The notes under the pieces were generated by a model, which made no database searches, had not been told where the DNA came from, and was given only the letters and a program-made list of their open reading frames with translations. A DNA stretch of 64,000 nt from contig NC_018645.1 in assembly GCF_000307105.1 (NCBI RefSeq), forward strand, positions 2,813,501 through 2,877,500. The letters run 5' to 3'. A program made the position numbers and the translations under genes. Positions 55,041 through 64,000 of this stretch are shown one piece after another (the first letter of the stretch is position 1; every line of letters starts with the position of its first letter). Source of the DNA: Desulfobacula toluolica Tol2 (GTDB taxonomy: Bacteria > Desulfobacterota > Desulfobacteria > Desulfobacterales > Desulfobacteraceae).

Positions 55041-56434
55041 TATATCCCAAGCTCTACTGCTGCTTTACCGACAGCCTTTTTAACATTATCAAAACCGGTT
55101 CCCCCGTACGAGATTCTTCTTGAAATCATCTTGTCTATGGCGATAAATCCATAAACATCTTCATCTATCAACTCACTTAACACTTTAAGCTCTTCAATGG
55201 TCAGATCATTGAGTTCTTTTGCCTGATCCAGTGCATAAGCCACGGCTTTACCGGCTACGGCATGGGCATCCCGAAAAGGCATTCCTTTTGAAACCAGGTA
55301 ATCGGCAAGGTCGGTTGCATTTAAAAATCCCGTGCAGCAGGCATCATACATTCTATCTTTATGGATCTCAATATTTTCAAACATCCGGGTATACACATCC
55401 GTACAGATCTTGAGCGTATCCACGGTGTCAAACAGCGGTTCTTTGTCTTCCTGCATATCTTTATTATAAGCCATGGGCAATGATTTCATGAGAGTAAGAA
55501 TGGCAACAAGGTTGCCCACAACCCTTCCGGTTTTACCCCGCACAAGTTCTGCAACATCAGGATTCTTTTTCTGGGGCATGATGCTGGAGCCGGTTGTAAA
55601 AGCATCTGAAATGGTAATAAATGAAAACTCGGAAGAAGACCAGAGAATCAACTCTTCGGAAAGCCTTGAAAAATGTATCATACAAATGGATGCATGAGAG
55701 ATAAACTCAATGACAAAATCCCGGTCAGACACGGAATCAATACTGTTGTCGGAAACTTTTGAAAAGAAAAGCAGCTCTTTGGTGAATTCCCGGTTCAACG
55801 GATAGGTTGTACCGGCAAGAGCGGCTGAACCCAGGGGCATGACATCAATTCTTTTAAAGCAATCTTCAAACCTTTCAATGTCCCGCTTGATCATTTCATA
55901 ATATGCCATCAAATGATGAGAAAACAATACAGGCTGAGCCCTTTGAAGATGGGTATATCCTGGCATGATCACATCCAGGTGATTTTGAGCCATTCTGACC
56001 AGGGCTTTTTGAAACCCAACCAGAAGATCAATAATGATTCTGGTCTCTTTTTTCAAATAAATCCTGACATCCAGCGCAACCTGATCATTACGGCTTCGTC
56101 CGGTATGAAGCTTTCTTGCCACATCTCCGCTGATTTTGCCCAGAGCATCTTCAATATGCATATGAATATCTTCAAGCCCGGCTGAAAATTGAATTTCATT
56201 GTTCTCAATTTTCTCTTTTACTCGTCCAAGCCCCTTAACAAGAATATCAGCCTCATCCCGGGTAATAATGGACTCTTTGGCCATCATTTTCAAATGGGCA
56301 ATACTTCCTTCAATGTCACTTTCATACAGCCGTTTATCCACATCAATGGAGGCATTGATTTTTTCAACCAGTTCATCCGTACTCTGGGAAAATCTTCCTC
56401 CCCAGAGTTTTTCACTCCCGCCGCTCTCACTCAT
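55040..56434 (-). CDS. argH: Argininosuccinate lyase
   Basis: ArgH cleaves argininosuccinate to arginine and fumarate, the last step of arginine synthesis. The 464 residues include LWGGRFSQSTDELVEKINAS, HTGRSRNDQVALDVR, PGYTHLQRAQPV and the fumarase-family signature GSSIMPQKKNPDVAELVRGK. It is full length with ATG 56434. It follows argF by 22 bp. argG, which makes its substrate, is not in this cluster and must lie elsewhere. Confidence 0.97.
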   Translation of the reverse strand: MSESGGSEKLWGGRFSQSTDELVEKINASIDVDKRLYESDIEGSIAHLKMMAKESIITRDEADILVKGLGRVKEKIENNEIQFSAGLEDIHMHIEDALGKISGDVARKLHTGRSRNDQVALDVRIYLKKETRIIIDLLVGFQKALVRMAQNHLDVIMPGYTHLQRAQPVLFSHHLMAYYEMIKRDIERFEDCFKRIDVMPLGSAALAGTTYPLNREFTKELLFFSKVSDNSIDSVSDRDFVIEFISHASICMIHFSRLSEELILWSSSEFSFITISDAFTTGSSIMPQKKNPDVAELVRGKTGRVVGNLVAILTLMKSLPMAYNKDMQEDKEPLFDTVDTLKICTDVYTRMFENIEIHKDRMYDACCTGFLNATDLADYLVSKGMPFRDAHAVAGKAVAYALDQAKELNDLTIEELKVLSELIDEDVYGFIAIDKMISRRISYGGTGFDNVKKAVGKAAVELGI

Positions 56435-56456
56435 TATACTTTAAATTCCCTTGTAT

Positions 56457-57374
56457 TTAATTGCCCAGTATCAAATTTTCCAGAATGGCTTTGTGCATAT
56501 GTCTTTTATTTTCAGCCTGATCCCAGAACACACTGTTTTTATCTTCAAGAACATCTTCTGAAATTTCTTCACCACGGTGAGCCGGCAGGCAATGCATTAC
56601 CATCACATCATCCTTTGCACCAAACAGCAATTCCTTGTTGACCTGAAATCCTTCAAAATCAATAATCCGTTTGGCTAATTGAGCTTCATCTCCCATGCTG
56701 GCCCAGACATCCGTATACACGACGTCAGCATCTTTTACGGCTTCCTTGGGATCATTTGTATACACAACATTGTTGTCCCCTTTTGCCGAGACTGCCTCAA
56801 TGATTTGAGGATTGATGCCATACTCATCAGGGCAGGCTACCCTCAAATCAAAGCCAAGAATACTTGCTGCATTGATCCAGGAATTGGCAACATTATTCCC
56901 ATCCCCCACCCATGCTATTTTTACATCCTTGTATCCGCCCTTATGTTCAACAACTGTCATAATATCGCTCAGAATCTGACAGGGATGAAACGCATCTGTG
57001 AGTGCATTTATCACCGGTATGGTTGCGTTTTGTGCAAATTCTTCCACCAGGGACTGGTCAAAAGTTCTAATGGCAAGACAGTCAATATATCGCGACAAAA
57101 CCCGTGCCGTATCTTTGGGCGGCTCGCTTCTGGCAATTTGGGTATCCTGGGCGCTCATATAGATGGGATGACCGCCAAGCTGAACCATTGCAGTTTCAAA
57201 AGCCAGCCTTGTGCGGGTGGATTTTTTGTCAAAGATTAATCCCAGGGTCTTTCCTGTCAACACGTTGTCAAAGATACCTTTTGCATATCTTTGCTTTAAT
57301 TGGATCGCTCGCTTGAAAAGACGGTCAAAGTCATCTTTTTCAAGGTCCAAAAGTGATAATAAATCTTTTTTCAA
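56457..57374 (-). CDS. argF: Ornithine carbamoyltransferase
   Basis: ArgF makes citrulline from ornithine and carbamoyl phosphate. The 305 residues contain the carbamoyl-phosphate motif KKSTRTRLAFE, the ornithine-loop segment VYTDVWASMGDE and the catalytic HCLPAHRGEEI. The frame starts with TTG (57374) behind GTAGGAGATATA. No upstream or nearby ATG matches the family start. It lies 18 bp downstream of argD in the arg operon. Confidence 0.95.
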   Translation of the reverse strand: MKKDLLSLLDLEKDDFDRLFKRAIQLKQRYAKGIFDNVLTGKTLGLIFDKKSTRTRLAFETAMVQLGGHPIYMSAQDTQIARSEPPKDTARVLSRYIDCLAIRTFDQSLVEEFAQNATIPVINALTDAFHPCQILSDIMTVVEHKGGYKDVKIAWVGDGNNVANSWINAASILGFDLRVACPDEYGINPQIIEAVSAKGDNNVVYTNDPKEAVKDADVVYTDVWASMGDEAQLAKRIIDFEGFQVNKELLFGAKDDVMVMHCLPAHRGEEISEDVLEDKNSVFWDQAENKRHMHKAILENLILGN

Positions 57375-57392
57375 AACAATATATCTCCTACA

Positions 57393-58565
57393 TTAGAAAA
57401 GGCTGTCCAATGCCGATATCAGCCTGTCAATCTCTTTATTTTCAATAATCAAGGGTGGTACAAATCTGAGAATCCTATCCTGAATTCCATTAATTATAAA
57501 GCCTTTTTTCATTAATTGATCCACAAAATACGCTGCATCTTTATCAATTTCCAATCCCAGCAAAAGGCCTTCACCCCTGACATGCAAAACCCTTGCATGT
57601 TTTTCTTTGAGTTTCTCAAGTTTGTCCTTAAAATATTGACCTTTTTGACAAACCATATCCAAAAAAGATTCCTGGCTGATGATATTCAACACTTCCAGGG
57701 CTGCTGCCGTGGCAAGAGGCGTACCCCCAAAGGTTGTGGCATGACTGCCAAAATCAAACCCTGTTGCCGCCTCCCCGGTCGCAAGCATGGCACCTATGGG
57801 AAGACCGTTTCCAAGAGCTTTTGCAAGGGTCATAATGTCCGGCGTGATGCCATACAGTTGGTGGGCAAAAAGCTTGCCGCACCTTCCCATGCCGCATTGG
57901 ATCTCATCAAAAATCAATAATATTCCTTTTTTGTCACACAGATCCCTGACAGCCTTTAAATACAGGGCATCGGCAGGGACAACTCCGCCTTCTCCCTGAA
58001 CCGGTTCCAGCATAACCGCGCAAACAGTATCATCAATTTTATTTTTCAAGGCATCAATATCATTAAAGGGAACATAGGAGAATCCTTCAAGCAGGGGATA
58101 AAATCCATCTTTGATTTTATCCTGGCCCGTGGCAGACAAGGTGGCCATGGTCCGTCCATGAAAAGATTGTTCCATCGTGATAATCTTAAACCGGTTCTTT
58201 TCCCCTTTTTTTTGAAAATATCTTCTGGCAAGTTTGATGGCAGCTTCGTTGGCCTCTGCACCTGAATTTGCAAAAAACACTCTGTCTGCAAAGCTTTTTT
58301 CACACAATTTTGCCGCAAGATCTGCCTGGGGCATGGTATAAAAAAGATTGGACACATGAACCAGGGTGGAAGCTTGCTTGGCAATAGCCTCCGTGATTTT
58401 CGGATGACAATGCCCCAGGCTGCAAACCGCAATCCCGGCTAAAAAATCCGTATATTTTTTTCCATCCTCATCCCAGAGAGTGGCTCCCTCACCTTTAACA
58501 AAAGCTTTGCCTTGTCTCAGATAGGTTTTAAATACAAAATCATCTGTTTTTTTTATTGAATCCAC
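57393..58565 (-). CDS. argD: Acetylornithine aminotransferase
   Basis: ArgD is the PLP-dependent class III transaminase that forms N-acetylornithine. The 390 residues show GVCSLGHCHP-like AGIAVCSLGHCHPKIT, FANSGAEANEAAIKLAR, the FDEIQCGMGRCG motif and the Schiff-base lysine in TLAKALGNGLPIGAM, plus HATTFGGTPLA. The start is GTG at 58565 with GAGAGG upstream. The 149-bp gap to argB is mostly filled by repeat copy D, which therefore sits inside the operon transcript. Confidence 0.94.
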   Translation of the reverse strand: MDSIKKTDDFVFKTYLRQGKAFVKGEGATLWDEDGKKYTDFLAGIAVCSLGHCHPKITEAIAKQASTLVHVSNLFYTMPQADLAAKLCEKSFADRVFFANSGAEANEAAIKLARRYFQKKGEKNRFKIITMEQSFHGRTMATLSATGQDKIKDGFYPLLEGFSYVPFNDIDALKNKIDDTVCAVMLEPVQGEGGVVPADALYLKAVRDLCDKKGILLIFDEIQCGMGRCGKLFAHQLYGITPDIMTLAKALGNGLPIGAMLATGEAATGFDFGSHATTFGGTPLATAAALEVLNIISQESFLDMVCQKGQYFKDKLEKLKEKHARVLHVRGEGLLLGLEIDKDAAYFVDQLMKKGFIINGIQDRILRFVPPLIIENKEIDRLISALDSLF

Positions 58566-58596
58566 GTTTAAACCTCTCAGCCTTACAGATTTATTT

Positions 58597-58719
58597 GAAA
58601 GTCATCAAAAATTAAAACCGCGACTTTCATGTTTTGGTTTCTGCCCTTTAGGTATTGTGGGCAAACCCGAATGACCAGATTGCAGTATGAAACAGTCAGG
58701 GCTGCCTGTTGCAGTTAAT
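58597..58719 (+). repeat. Dispersed intergenic repeat, copy D (between argB and argD)
   Basis: It begins GAAAGTCATCAAAAATTA, then GCGACTTTCATGTTTTGG, TTTCTGCCCTTTAGGTATTG, TGGGCAAACC, GACCAGATTGCAGTATGA and GCTGCCTGTTGCAGTTAATT. It is the most complete of the four copies and its end overlaps the argB stop codon (58715-58717). Confidence 0.72.
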
Positions 58720-59593
58720 TCAAAAACACCTGGGTGCCGATACCGGAATCGGTAAACAGCTCAAGCAATACAGCATGGGGCAGTTTCCCATTGATAATAT
58801 GGGCTTTTTTCACACTGTTTCTTAATGCATCCAAAGCACATTCAACTTTGGGAATCATGCCGCCTTTAATCCCGTCTGTTTCAATCATCTCTTTAATGTT
58901 TGCCGCATCCACGGAAGATACCAGTTTTTTATCCTTATCCAGTACGCCATCAACATCCGTCAACAGTATCAAGCGCTCTGCCTTCAGGGCTGATGCGATC
59001 TTTGAAGCAACAACATCGGCATTTATATTGTAGGTTTCACCATTTTTGCCAACCCCCACAGGGGCAATGACGGGAATAAAACCTTTGTCGGTCAGTGTAT
59101 GAATAATATCAGGATTAATGCCGGACACATCGCCAACCATACCTGGATCTATGATTTCAGGCGGTTTATTTTCATCTTCCTGGTGATAGATGGTCATCTT
59201 TTTTGCAGTAATAAGCATGCCGTCCTTTCCGGTCAATCCTACGGCTTTACCACCCTGGCGGTTAATCCTTGCAACAATATCCTTGTTAACTTTTCCGCCT
59301 AAAACCATCTCGACCACATCCATGGTTTCATCATCCGTATATCTCATGCCCCGAATAAATCTTGAGGTAATCCCCATGGAATCCAAGACTTTGTTGATCT
59401 GGGGTCCGCCCCCGTGAACCACAACCGGATTTACCCCAATGTATTTTAATAAGGTGATGTCGTTGGCAAAATCTTTTTTCAGATTTTCATCCTTCATGGC
59501 ATGTCCGCCGTATTTCACCACAATGGTTTTTCCAGAAAATCGTTTTATATATGGCAACGCTTCAATGAGTATGTCTGCAACATTGTTATTCAT
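58715..59593 (-). CDS. argB: Acetylglutamate kinase
   Basis: ArgB phosphorylates N-acetylglutamate and is usually the arginine-feedback-controlled step. The 292-residue protein shows [28 protein letters not shown], a central [25 protein letters not shown] and [13 protein letters not shown], all canonical. The N-terminal extension (about 25 residues before the kinase core) is of the kind seen in arginine-sensitive forms (inference). The ATG overlaps the hslU stop by 4 bp (ATGA-type), so proteolysis and arginine genes share a transcript. Confidence 0.96.
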   Translation of the reverse strand: MNNNVADILIEALPYIKRFSGKTIVVKYGGHAMKDENLKKDFANDITLLKYIGVNPVVVHGGGPQINKVLDSMGITSRFIRGMRYTDDETMDVVEMVLGGKVNKDIVARINRQGGKAVGLTGKDGMLITAKKMTIYHQEDENKPPEIIDPGMVGDVSGINPDIIHTLTDKGFIPVIAPVGVGKNGETYNINADVVASKIASALKAERLILLTDVDGVLDKDKKLVSSVDAANIKEMIETDGIKGGMIPKVECALDALRNSVKKAHIINGKLPHAVLLELFTDSGIGTQVFLN

Positions 59594-60963
59594 AGGATAT
59601 ACCTTGTCAAATCTTCATTTTCAACAATATCCGTCAATTGCTTTTTCACAAAAGAGGCATCAATGACAATATTTTTTTCTTCAATATCCGGTGCTGCAAA
59701 AAGGATATCTTCCAAAAGTTTTTCCATGATGGTATGAAGCCTTCGGGCACCTATATTTTCGGTTGATGAATTCACCTCCTCTGCAATCGAAGCAATTTTT
59801 TCAATAGCATCATTGGTAAACTCAATCTCTATGCCTTCTGTTCTCAACAAGGCAATATATTGAAGTATCAATGCATTTTTCGGCTCAGTTAAAATCCTTG
59901 TAAATTCATGGGCACCCAAAGAGGTAAGTTCAACTCTTATGGGAAACCTTCCCTGAAGTTCAGGGATCAGGTCTGACGGTTTTGACACATGGAATGCGCC
60001 GGAAGCAATAAACAGAATATGATCTGTTTTAACAGTTCCGTACTTTGTGGGCACTGAACTTCCCTCAACAATGGGCAGCAAATCTCTTTGAACCCCTTCT
60101 TTAGAAACTTCAGGCCCCTGACTTTTTTCTTTACCGGCAATCTTATCGATTTCATCAATAAAAATAATCCCGGACTGCTCAACCATGTTGACGGCTTCTG
60201 TTTTAACCTGATCCATATCAACAAGATGAGCTGCCTCTTCCTGGGTCAAAAGCTTGATGGCATCTTTAATTTTGACCTTGCGGCGCTTGGTATTCTTGGG
60301 CATCAGGTTTCCCAGCATATCTTTGACATTAATGCCCATCTCCTCGATTCCGGTATTGGAAAAAATTTCAACCATTGGAGAAGATTTGTCAGCCACCTCA
60401 AGATCAACCTGTCTTGAATCCAGCTTCCCGGATCTCAACATTTTTCTTAGCTTTTCCCGGGTAGATGCCGTGGGTTTAGGATCTTCTTCACCCTGATCGG
60501 TTGCAATAATATCCAGATCATTTGATATGCTTGCACCAGTTTGTGAGGACGGAGGCAGCAAAATATCCAGAATTCTTTCTTCGGCTATCCCGGCTGCTTT
60601 TTCCTGTACTGCTTCCTGCTGCCTGGCTCTTAAATTATTTACCGTCAGCTCAACAATATCCCGGATCATGGATTCAACATCCCTGCCCACATATCCCACC
60701 TCGGTAAATTTTGAGGCTTCCACCTTATAAAAAGGCGAATTGGCTAAATTGGCCAGTCTGCGGGCAATCTCTGTTTTTCCCACGCCTGTGGGACCGATCA
60801 ATATAATATTTTTGGGAGCAATCTCTTCTTGAAGATCTTTGTCCAGCTGTCGCCTTCTCCATCTGTTTCTAAGGGCAATTGCAACGGATTTTTTGGCATC
60901 TTTCTGACCAATAATATATTTATCCAGCTCAGTAACAATCTGTCTTGGTTTTAAATCTTTCAT
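59590..60963 (-). CDS. hslU: HslU, ATPase subunit of the HslUV protease
   Basis: HslU unfolds substrates for the HslV peptidase. The 457-residue AAA+ protein has an N-terminal [20 protein letters not shown], Walker [16 protein letters not shown], the pore-loop [16 protein letters not shown], a helical I-domain (about 110-230), Walker [12 protein letters not shown] and the C-terminal tail [10 protein letters not shown] that docks on HslV. It follows hslV by 19 bp and overlaps argB. Confidence 0.97.
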   Translation of the reverse strand: MKDLKPRQIVTELDKYIIGQKDAKKSVAIALRNRWRRRQLDKDLQEEIAPKNIILIGPTGVGKTEIARRLANLANSPFYKVEASKFTEVGYVGRDVESMIRDIVELTVNNLRARQQEAVQEKAAGIAEERILDILLPPSSQTGASISNDLDIIATDQGEEDPKPTASTREKLRKMLRSGKLDSRQVDLEVADKSSPMVEIFSNTGIEEMGINVKDMLGNLMPKNTKRRKVKIKDAIKLLTQEEAAHLVDMDQVKTEAVNMVEQSGIIFIDEIDKIAGKEKSQGPEVSKEGVQRDLLPIVEGSSVPTKYGTVKTDHILFIASGAFHVSKPSDLIPELQGRFPIRVELTSLGAHEFTRILTEPKNALILQYIALLRTEGIEIEFTNDAIEKIASIAEEVNSSTENIGARRLHTIMEKLLEDILFAAPDIEEKNIVIDASFVKKQLTDIVENEDLTRYIL

Positions 60964-60982
60964 TTGTTTTTATTTTCTCTAA

Positions 60983-61522
60983 TTAAAGTTCTTCCACAGT
61001 GATATGATGATTTGTATAAATACACAAATCTGCTGCTATTTTCATGGCTTTTTCTACAATTTTCCTTGGTGCAAGATCGGTATTTTCAAGCAGGGCAACT
61101 GCGGCAGACTGTGCAGCCGTACTTCCGGAACCAATACTGATAACCCCGTCATCGGGTTCAATCACGTCCCCGTTGCCGGACAAAAGATAGGTGTTCTCCG
61201 TATCTGCTGCAATCATCATGGCTTCAAGACGTCTTAAATACTTATCAGTTCTCCAGTCCCGTGCAAGCTCAACACAGGCCCGTGTCAAGCTGCCATTATA
61301 CCGTTCCAGCTTTTTTTCAAGCTTTTCAGACAAGGTCAAAGCGTCTGCTGTGGCCCCGGCAAAACCGGTAATAATTTTGTCATTATAAATTCTTCTGACC
61401 TTTCGGGCCTTGTGCTTTGTAACGATGTTACCCAATGTCACCTGGCCGTCTCCTGCTACAACAACACAATTTTTATGCCGTAAAGCAAGAATTGTTGTAC
61501 CGTGAAATACCTCTTTATTCAT
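60983..61522 (-). CDS. hslV: HslV, proteolytic subunit of the HslUV protease
   Basis: HslV is the proteasome-related peptidase. The 179-residue frame starts at ATG 61522 (MNKEVFHG then TTILALRHK). Removal of the propeptide would leave the N-terminal catalytic threonine. It also has [28 protein letters not shown] and a [19 protein letters not shown] segment. A GTG nine bases upstream is also in frame but ATG has better spacing from GGTGAT. Order xerC-hslV-hslU is common in deltaproteobacteria. Confidence 0.96.
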   Translation of the reverse strand: MNKEVFHGTTILALRHKNCVVVAGDGQVTLGNIVTKHKARKVRRIYNDKIITGFAGATADALTLSEKLEKKLERYNGSLTRACVELARDWRTDKYLRRLEAMMIAADTENTYLLSGNGDVIEPDDGVISIGSGSTAAQSAAVALLENTDLAPRKIVEKAMKIAADLCIYTNHHITVEEL

Positions 61523-61568
61523 TTTAATCACCCTATATTTTCAACAATGTATTTTCAGCGCCATATTT

Positions 61569-62513
61569 TTAACTTCTGGGATGGGCCTTATCATAGACCT
61601 GCATTAATCTGTCCATGCTCACATGAGTATAAATCTGGGTTGTTGAAAGGCTTGCATGCCCCAAAATCTCCTGAATTCCCCTTAAATCAGCACCACAATC
61701 CAGCATGTGAGTTGCAAAGGAATGCCGCAATGTATGTGGAGAAACAGGAACATTCAACTGGCACTGTTTTACAACTTTATCCAGAATACGATGGATGGAC
61801 CGAGAACTTAACCGTGTAAAATTTTTATTCACAAAAACCGGAATGAACTTCTCCTTTAATAACACTCTGTACTCTTTTATAGCAGCCAAAGCCCTTTTAC
61901 CCACCGGCACGACCCTTTCTTTGGAACCTTTCCCAAAGACTCTAATCATTTGACGTTTAAAGTCAATATTCTCAATATTCAGGCCTTCCATTTCCGAAAC
62001 CCGCATGCCTGTAGAATAAAATGTTTCAAACATGGCAAAATTTCGTTTATCCAACCAGGTCTCTTTTTTCATGGAATCCAGAAGATAGAACACATCATCA
62101 ATGCTTAAAAACCTGGGGATGGGTTTTTCAAGCTTTGGAAAGGGTATCATATCTGCAGGATTAACCAGGATCAGACCTGATGTGACCAGATAATCAAAAA
62201 AAGCTTTCAGCGACGATAATTTTCTTGCAATGGTCCGCTTGGTTTTTCCTGATTTTACAAGATGGGCAAGATAATTTCTGATGGCGGTTTTATCAAGGGT
62301 GGTAACTTGCCGCAAAAAAGATTCCTGCCGGTTGACTTCATCAGTCCCCTGGTCAGGATTATGGTTAGGAATCTGATCAAAATTTTGATCAAAAGGCTTA
62401 TTGTCTGTAACAAATTGAATAAATCCTGAAATATCAGAGCGATATGCACGGCAAGTATGGACAGAATAACCTTTTTCAGCCAGGAGCGTATCAACGAACC
62501 TGTCAAGAATCAT
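61569..62513 (-). CDS. xerC: Tyrosine recombinase XerC
   Basis: XerC with XerD resolves chromosome dimers at dif. The 314-residue protein has the N-terminal SAM-like domain (DRFVDTLLAEKGYSVHTCRA) and the catalytic domain with box I Arg in YSTGMRVSEMEGL, Lys in GKGSKERVVPVG, HTLRHSFATHML, LGHASLSTTQIYTH and the nucleophile tyrosine. An insert of about 30 residues (about 45-75, DNKPFDQNFDQIPNHNPD) is unusual. The start overlaps the upstream gene's end by 11 bp. Confidence 0.93.
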   Translation of the reverse strand: MILDRFVDTLLAEKGYSVHTCRAYRSDISGFIQFVTDNKPFDQNFDQIPNHNPDQGTDEVNRQESFLRQVTTLDKTAIRNYLAHLVKSGKTKRTIARKLSSLKAFFDYLVTSGLILVNPADMIPFPKLEKPIPRFLSIDDVFYLLDSMKKETWLDKRNFAMFETFYSTGMRVSEMEGLNIENIDFKRQMIRVFGKGSKERVVPVGKRALAAIKEYRVLLKEKFIPVFVNKNFTRLSSRSIHRILDKVVKQCQLNVPVSPHTLRHSFATHMLDCGADLRGIQEILGHASLSTTQIYTHVSMDRLMQVYDKAHPRS

Positions 62514-63102
62514 GTTTCAATCCTGCATATTCCATTACAAGTTTCATATCCTCCCATACCTGGCGTTTGAATTCAGAATGCTTTAAAAGCAGTGAAGGAT
62601 GAAATGTCGGCATAACCTTAATGCCATCAATCTCATGAAATTTCCCCCGAAATTGTTCTATGGGATGTTTCGTGTTCAACAGGAACTGCCCGGCCTTTGT
62701 GCCAAGTGTAATGATAACTTTGGGAGAAATGATCTTTATCTTTTGATGCACAAATTTTATATTCTCTGCATTGCATATGAACACTGAACCAGGAGACAAG
62801 TTCATGGCATTAAGGATTTTAACAAACAACTCACCACTTTGGCCTTTAAAAAAATATCTTTCACTGTCTATGATAAAAACAGATGCATTTTCAGGGCCTT
62901 CAAACAACAAAAGTTGTTTGACCTGTTCCCGTACACCGGATTTATTTCCCCAGTTGCAGATCAGGTTTTCAGATTCTTTTGAAATTCCCAGAACTGTATT
63001 GCCCATCTGTTTTTGACAAGAAAGGTATTGAGAAAAATCATTTATCACCCGGACAAAATCCATCTTGATTGAACCAGGATCATTTTGAATATCTGTATCC
63101 AT
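62503..63102 (-). CDS. Family 4/5-like uracil-DNA glycosylase homologue lacking canonical catalytic and Fe-S motifs
   Basis: The 199-residue C-terminal part matches the uracil-DNA glycosylase fold: FVKILNAMNLSPGSVFIC, KVIITLGTKAGQFLL, FRGKFHEIDGIKVMPTFHP and FKRQVWEDMKLVMEY. The GEAPGxxED loop is replaced by a FIIDSERYFFKGQSGE segment, and the paired cysteines of family 4 enzymes are not visible. The HPS loop (PTFHPSLLL) is kept. It may be inactive, altered in substrate, or regulatory. I start at ATG 63102; a TTG at 63141 is also open. It precedes xerC with an 11-bp overlap. Confidence 0.75.
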   Translation of the reverse strand: MDTDIQNDPGSIKMDFVRVINDFSQYLSCQKQMGNTVLGISKESENLICNWGNKSGVREQVKQLLLFEGPENASVFIIDSERYFFKGQSGELFVKILNAMNLSPGSVFICNAENIKFVHQKIKIISPKVIITLGTKAGQFLLNTKHPIEQFRGKFHEIDGIKVMPTFHPSLLLKHSEFKRQVWEDMKLVMEYAGLKHDS

Positions 63103-63344
63103 TATTAAAATCCATACCACTTTTATAATATGATTGATCAAGCATCATATCTTCTAAAACGATTTATATGAAATGTCAATTGCGTGATTCAAGCTGTCTT
63201 AATAGACTGTTGAAAAAATATTTATAACACAAAAATTTGACCATATTGACCTTGAATCAAAAACAATCATAAAAAAAACATATCATTGATAAAACCTTTG
63301 ATTAAAAAGTTGCATAATATAGAGTTTTATGGTTTATCACTGTC

Positions 63345-64000
63345 ATGAAAAAAAGATTTTATTCTTCGAAAAGGCCCTATAAAAATTCGACCGAACGACC
63401 TGAGACAAAACATATGAAACCAGGATCTGAAAAGTCCTTAAGACATGTGTTTAAAAAAATCGGGATACCGGAAGAAAGCAGATTCATACCAGACCCGTTT
63501 CAGGTTCAAGCCATTGCCGCCATAAAAAAATCCGATTGCCTGGTCACAGCCCCCACGGGCGCAGGAAAAACCTGGATTGCCGAGCAGGTGGCGCAAACTG
63601 TTTTGCAAAAAAAAGGCAAGGTCTGGTATGCCACTCCTTTAAAGGCATTGACCAATTCCATCCATGCACGGTTTTCAATGCTTTTTGGCAAAGAAAATGT
63701 CGGGATTCTCACGGGTGATATAAAAGAAAACCCTGATGCCCCCATTGTTATCGGCACAACGGAAATATTAAGAAATCAGCTTTATGATGCCATGCATACT
63801 GGTGAAGATTTAACCTGCGATCTGATTATCCTGGATGAAGCCCATTTTCTTGGAGATGAACAACGAGGTGTTGTCTGGGAAGAAATCATGATCTATCTGC
63901 CGGTTCGAATTCCTTTACTGCTGCTTTCGGCAACCATTGGCAATCCGTTTCAAATTGCACAATGGCTGGAATCCATCAGGGGTAAAAAATGTCATGTCAT
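63345..64000 (+). CDS. DEAD/DEAH-box helicase (partial, runs off right edge)
   Basis: From ATG 63345 the frame stays open for 218 codons to the window end. After a basic N-terminal stretch (about 30 residues) come a Q-motif-like FQVQAIAAI, Walker A APTGAGKTWIAEQ, TPLKALTNS, GILTGDIKENP, TTEILRNQL, DEAH in LIILDEAHFLGDEQRG, and LLLSATIGNP. This is the superfamily 2 Ski2-like pattern of large DEAD/DEAH helicases. The C-terminal domains lie outside the window, so RNA versus DNA substrate is not decidable. Confidence 0.88.
   Translation, partial: MKKRFYSSKRPYKNSTERPETKHMKPGSEKSLRHVFKKIGIPEESRFIPDPFQVQAIAAIKKSDCLVTAPTGAGKTWIAEQVAQTVLQKKGKVWYATPLKALTNSIHARFSMLFGKENVGILTGDIKENPDAPIVIGTTEILRNQLYDAMHTGEDLTCDLIILDEAHFLGDEQRGVVWEEIMIYLPVRIPLLLLSATIGNPFQIAQWLESIRGKKCHV

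Noticed and set aside
56189-56641. Plus-strand frames opposite argH/argF
   Set aside because: They are antisense shadows of two clear arginine genes and have no homology of their own.
1-64000. CRISPR array or rRNA operon
   Set aside because: No regularly spaced repeat-spacer pattern or rRNA-like conserved stretches were seen anywhere in the window.

Overview
The window looks like a chromosomal segment of a sulfate-reducing member of the Desulfobacterota, most likely Desulfobacteraceae (Desulfobacula/Desulfobacter-like). The evidence is a true DsrC with both C-terminal cysteines, an HdrA/MvhD/Flx-type electron-transfer cluster with two in-frame UGA (selenocysteine) codons, a siroheme-decarboxylase-like protein, a PxxKW cysteine-rich protein, AT-rich DNA and frequent TTG/GTG starts. 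The genus is inference; the metabolic type is well supported.

Layout. 1-10.9 kb is housekeeping: a DUF4388/J-domain-like protein running off the left edge, truA, a ClC channel, an aminotransferase, a PxxKW protein, kdsD-pfk, an LpoA-like lipoprotein and miaA. 11.0-17.5 kb is one operon: hdrA(Sec)-mvhD(Sec)-two Fe-S proteins-a flavin/NAD(P)H reductase, followed by dsrC. Together these look like a cytoplasmic flavin-based electron-transfer complex whose thiol partner could be DsrC. 18-29.5 kb holds ahb-type and nitrilase genes, mlaA, a 1412-residue BcrAD/HgdC-type activase, comEC and murA.

29.6-43.9 kb is a genomic island inserted at the 3' end of a tRNA-Leu(UAA) gene. The intact tRNA is at the right edge and a decayed copy of its 3' part lies at the left edge. 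Related GGCACAA-type short repeats sit just inside both ends. Cargo: a PAS/GAF histidine kinase, a HepT/MntA toxin-antitoxin pair, a deleted tyrosine recombinase, a complete four-gene type I Zorya anti-phage system (zorABCD, 34264-41875), a frameshifted NERD-domain gene and small unknowns. The Zorya operon is the main defence system found here.

44-64 kb returns to core genes: maf-yggS-queH, a PilB-like ATPase fused to a cyclic-nucleotide-binding domain, an ABC-F ATPase, an exported receiver-like protein, cheR, tRNA-Cys and tRNA-Gly. A long minus-strand run follows: UDG-like, xerC, hslV, hslU, argB, argD, argF, argH, lipoprotein, folK, with a TalC-type transaldolase after it. A helicase gene starts at 63345 and runs off the right edge.

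Four copies of an undescribed-looking intergenic repeat of about 90-120 bp lie at about 1.2, 20.2, 24.8 and 58.6 kb. Two of them abut or overlap the ends of flanking genes.
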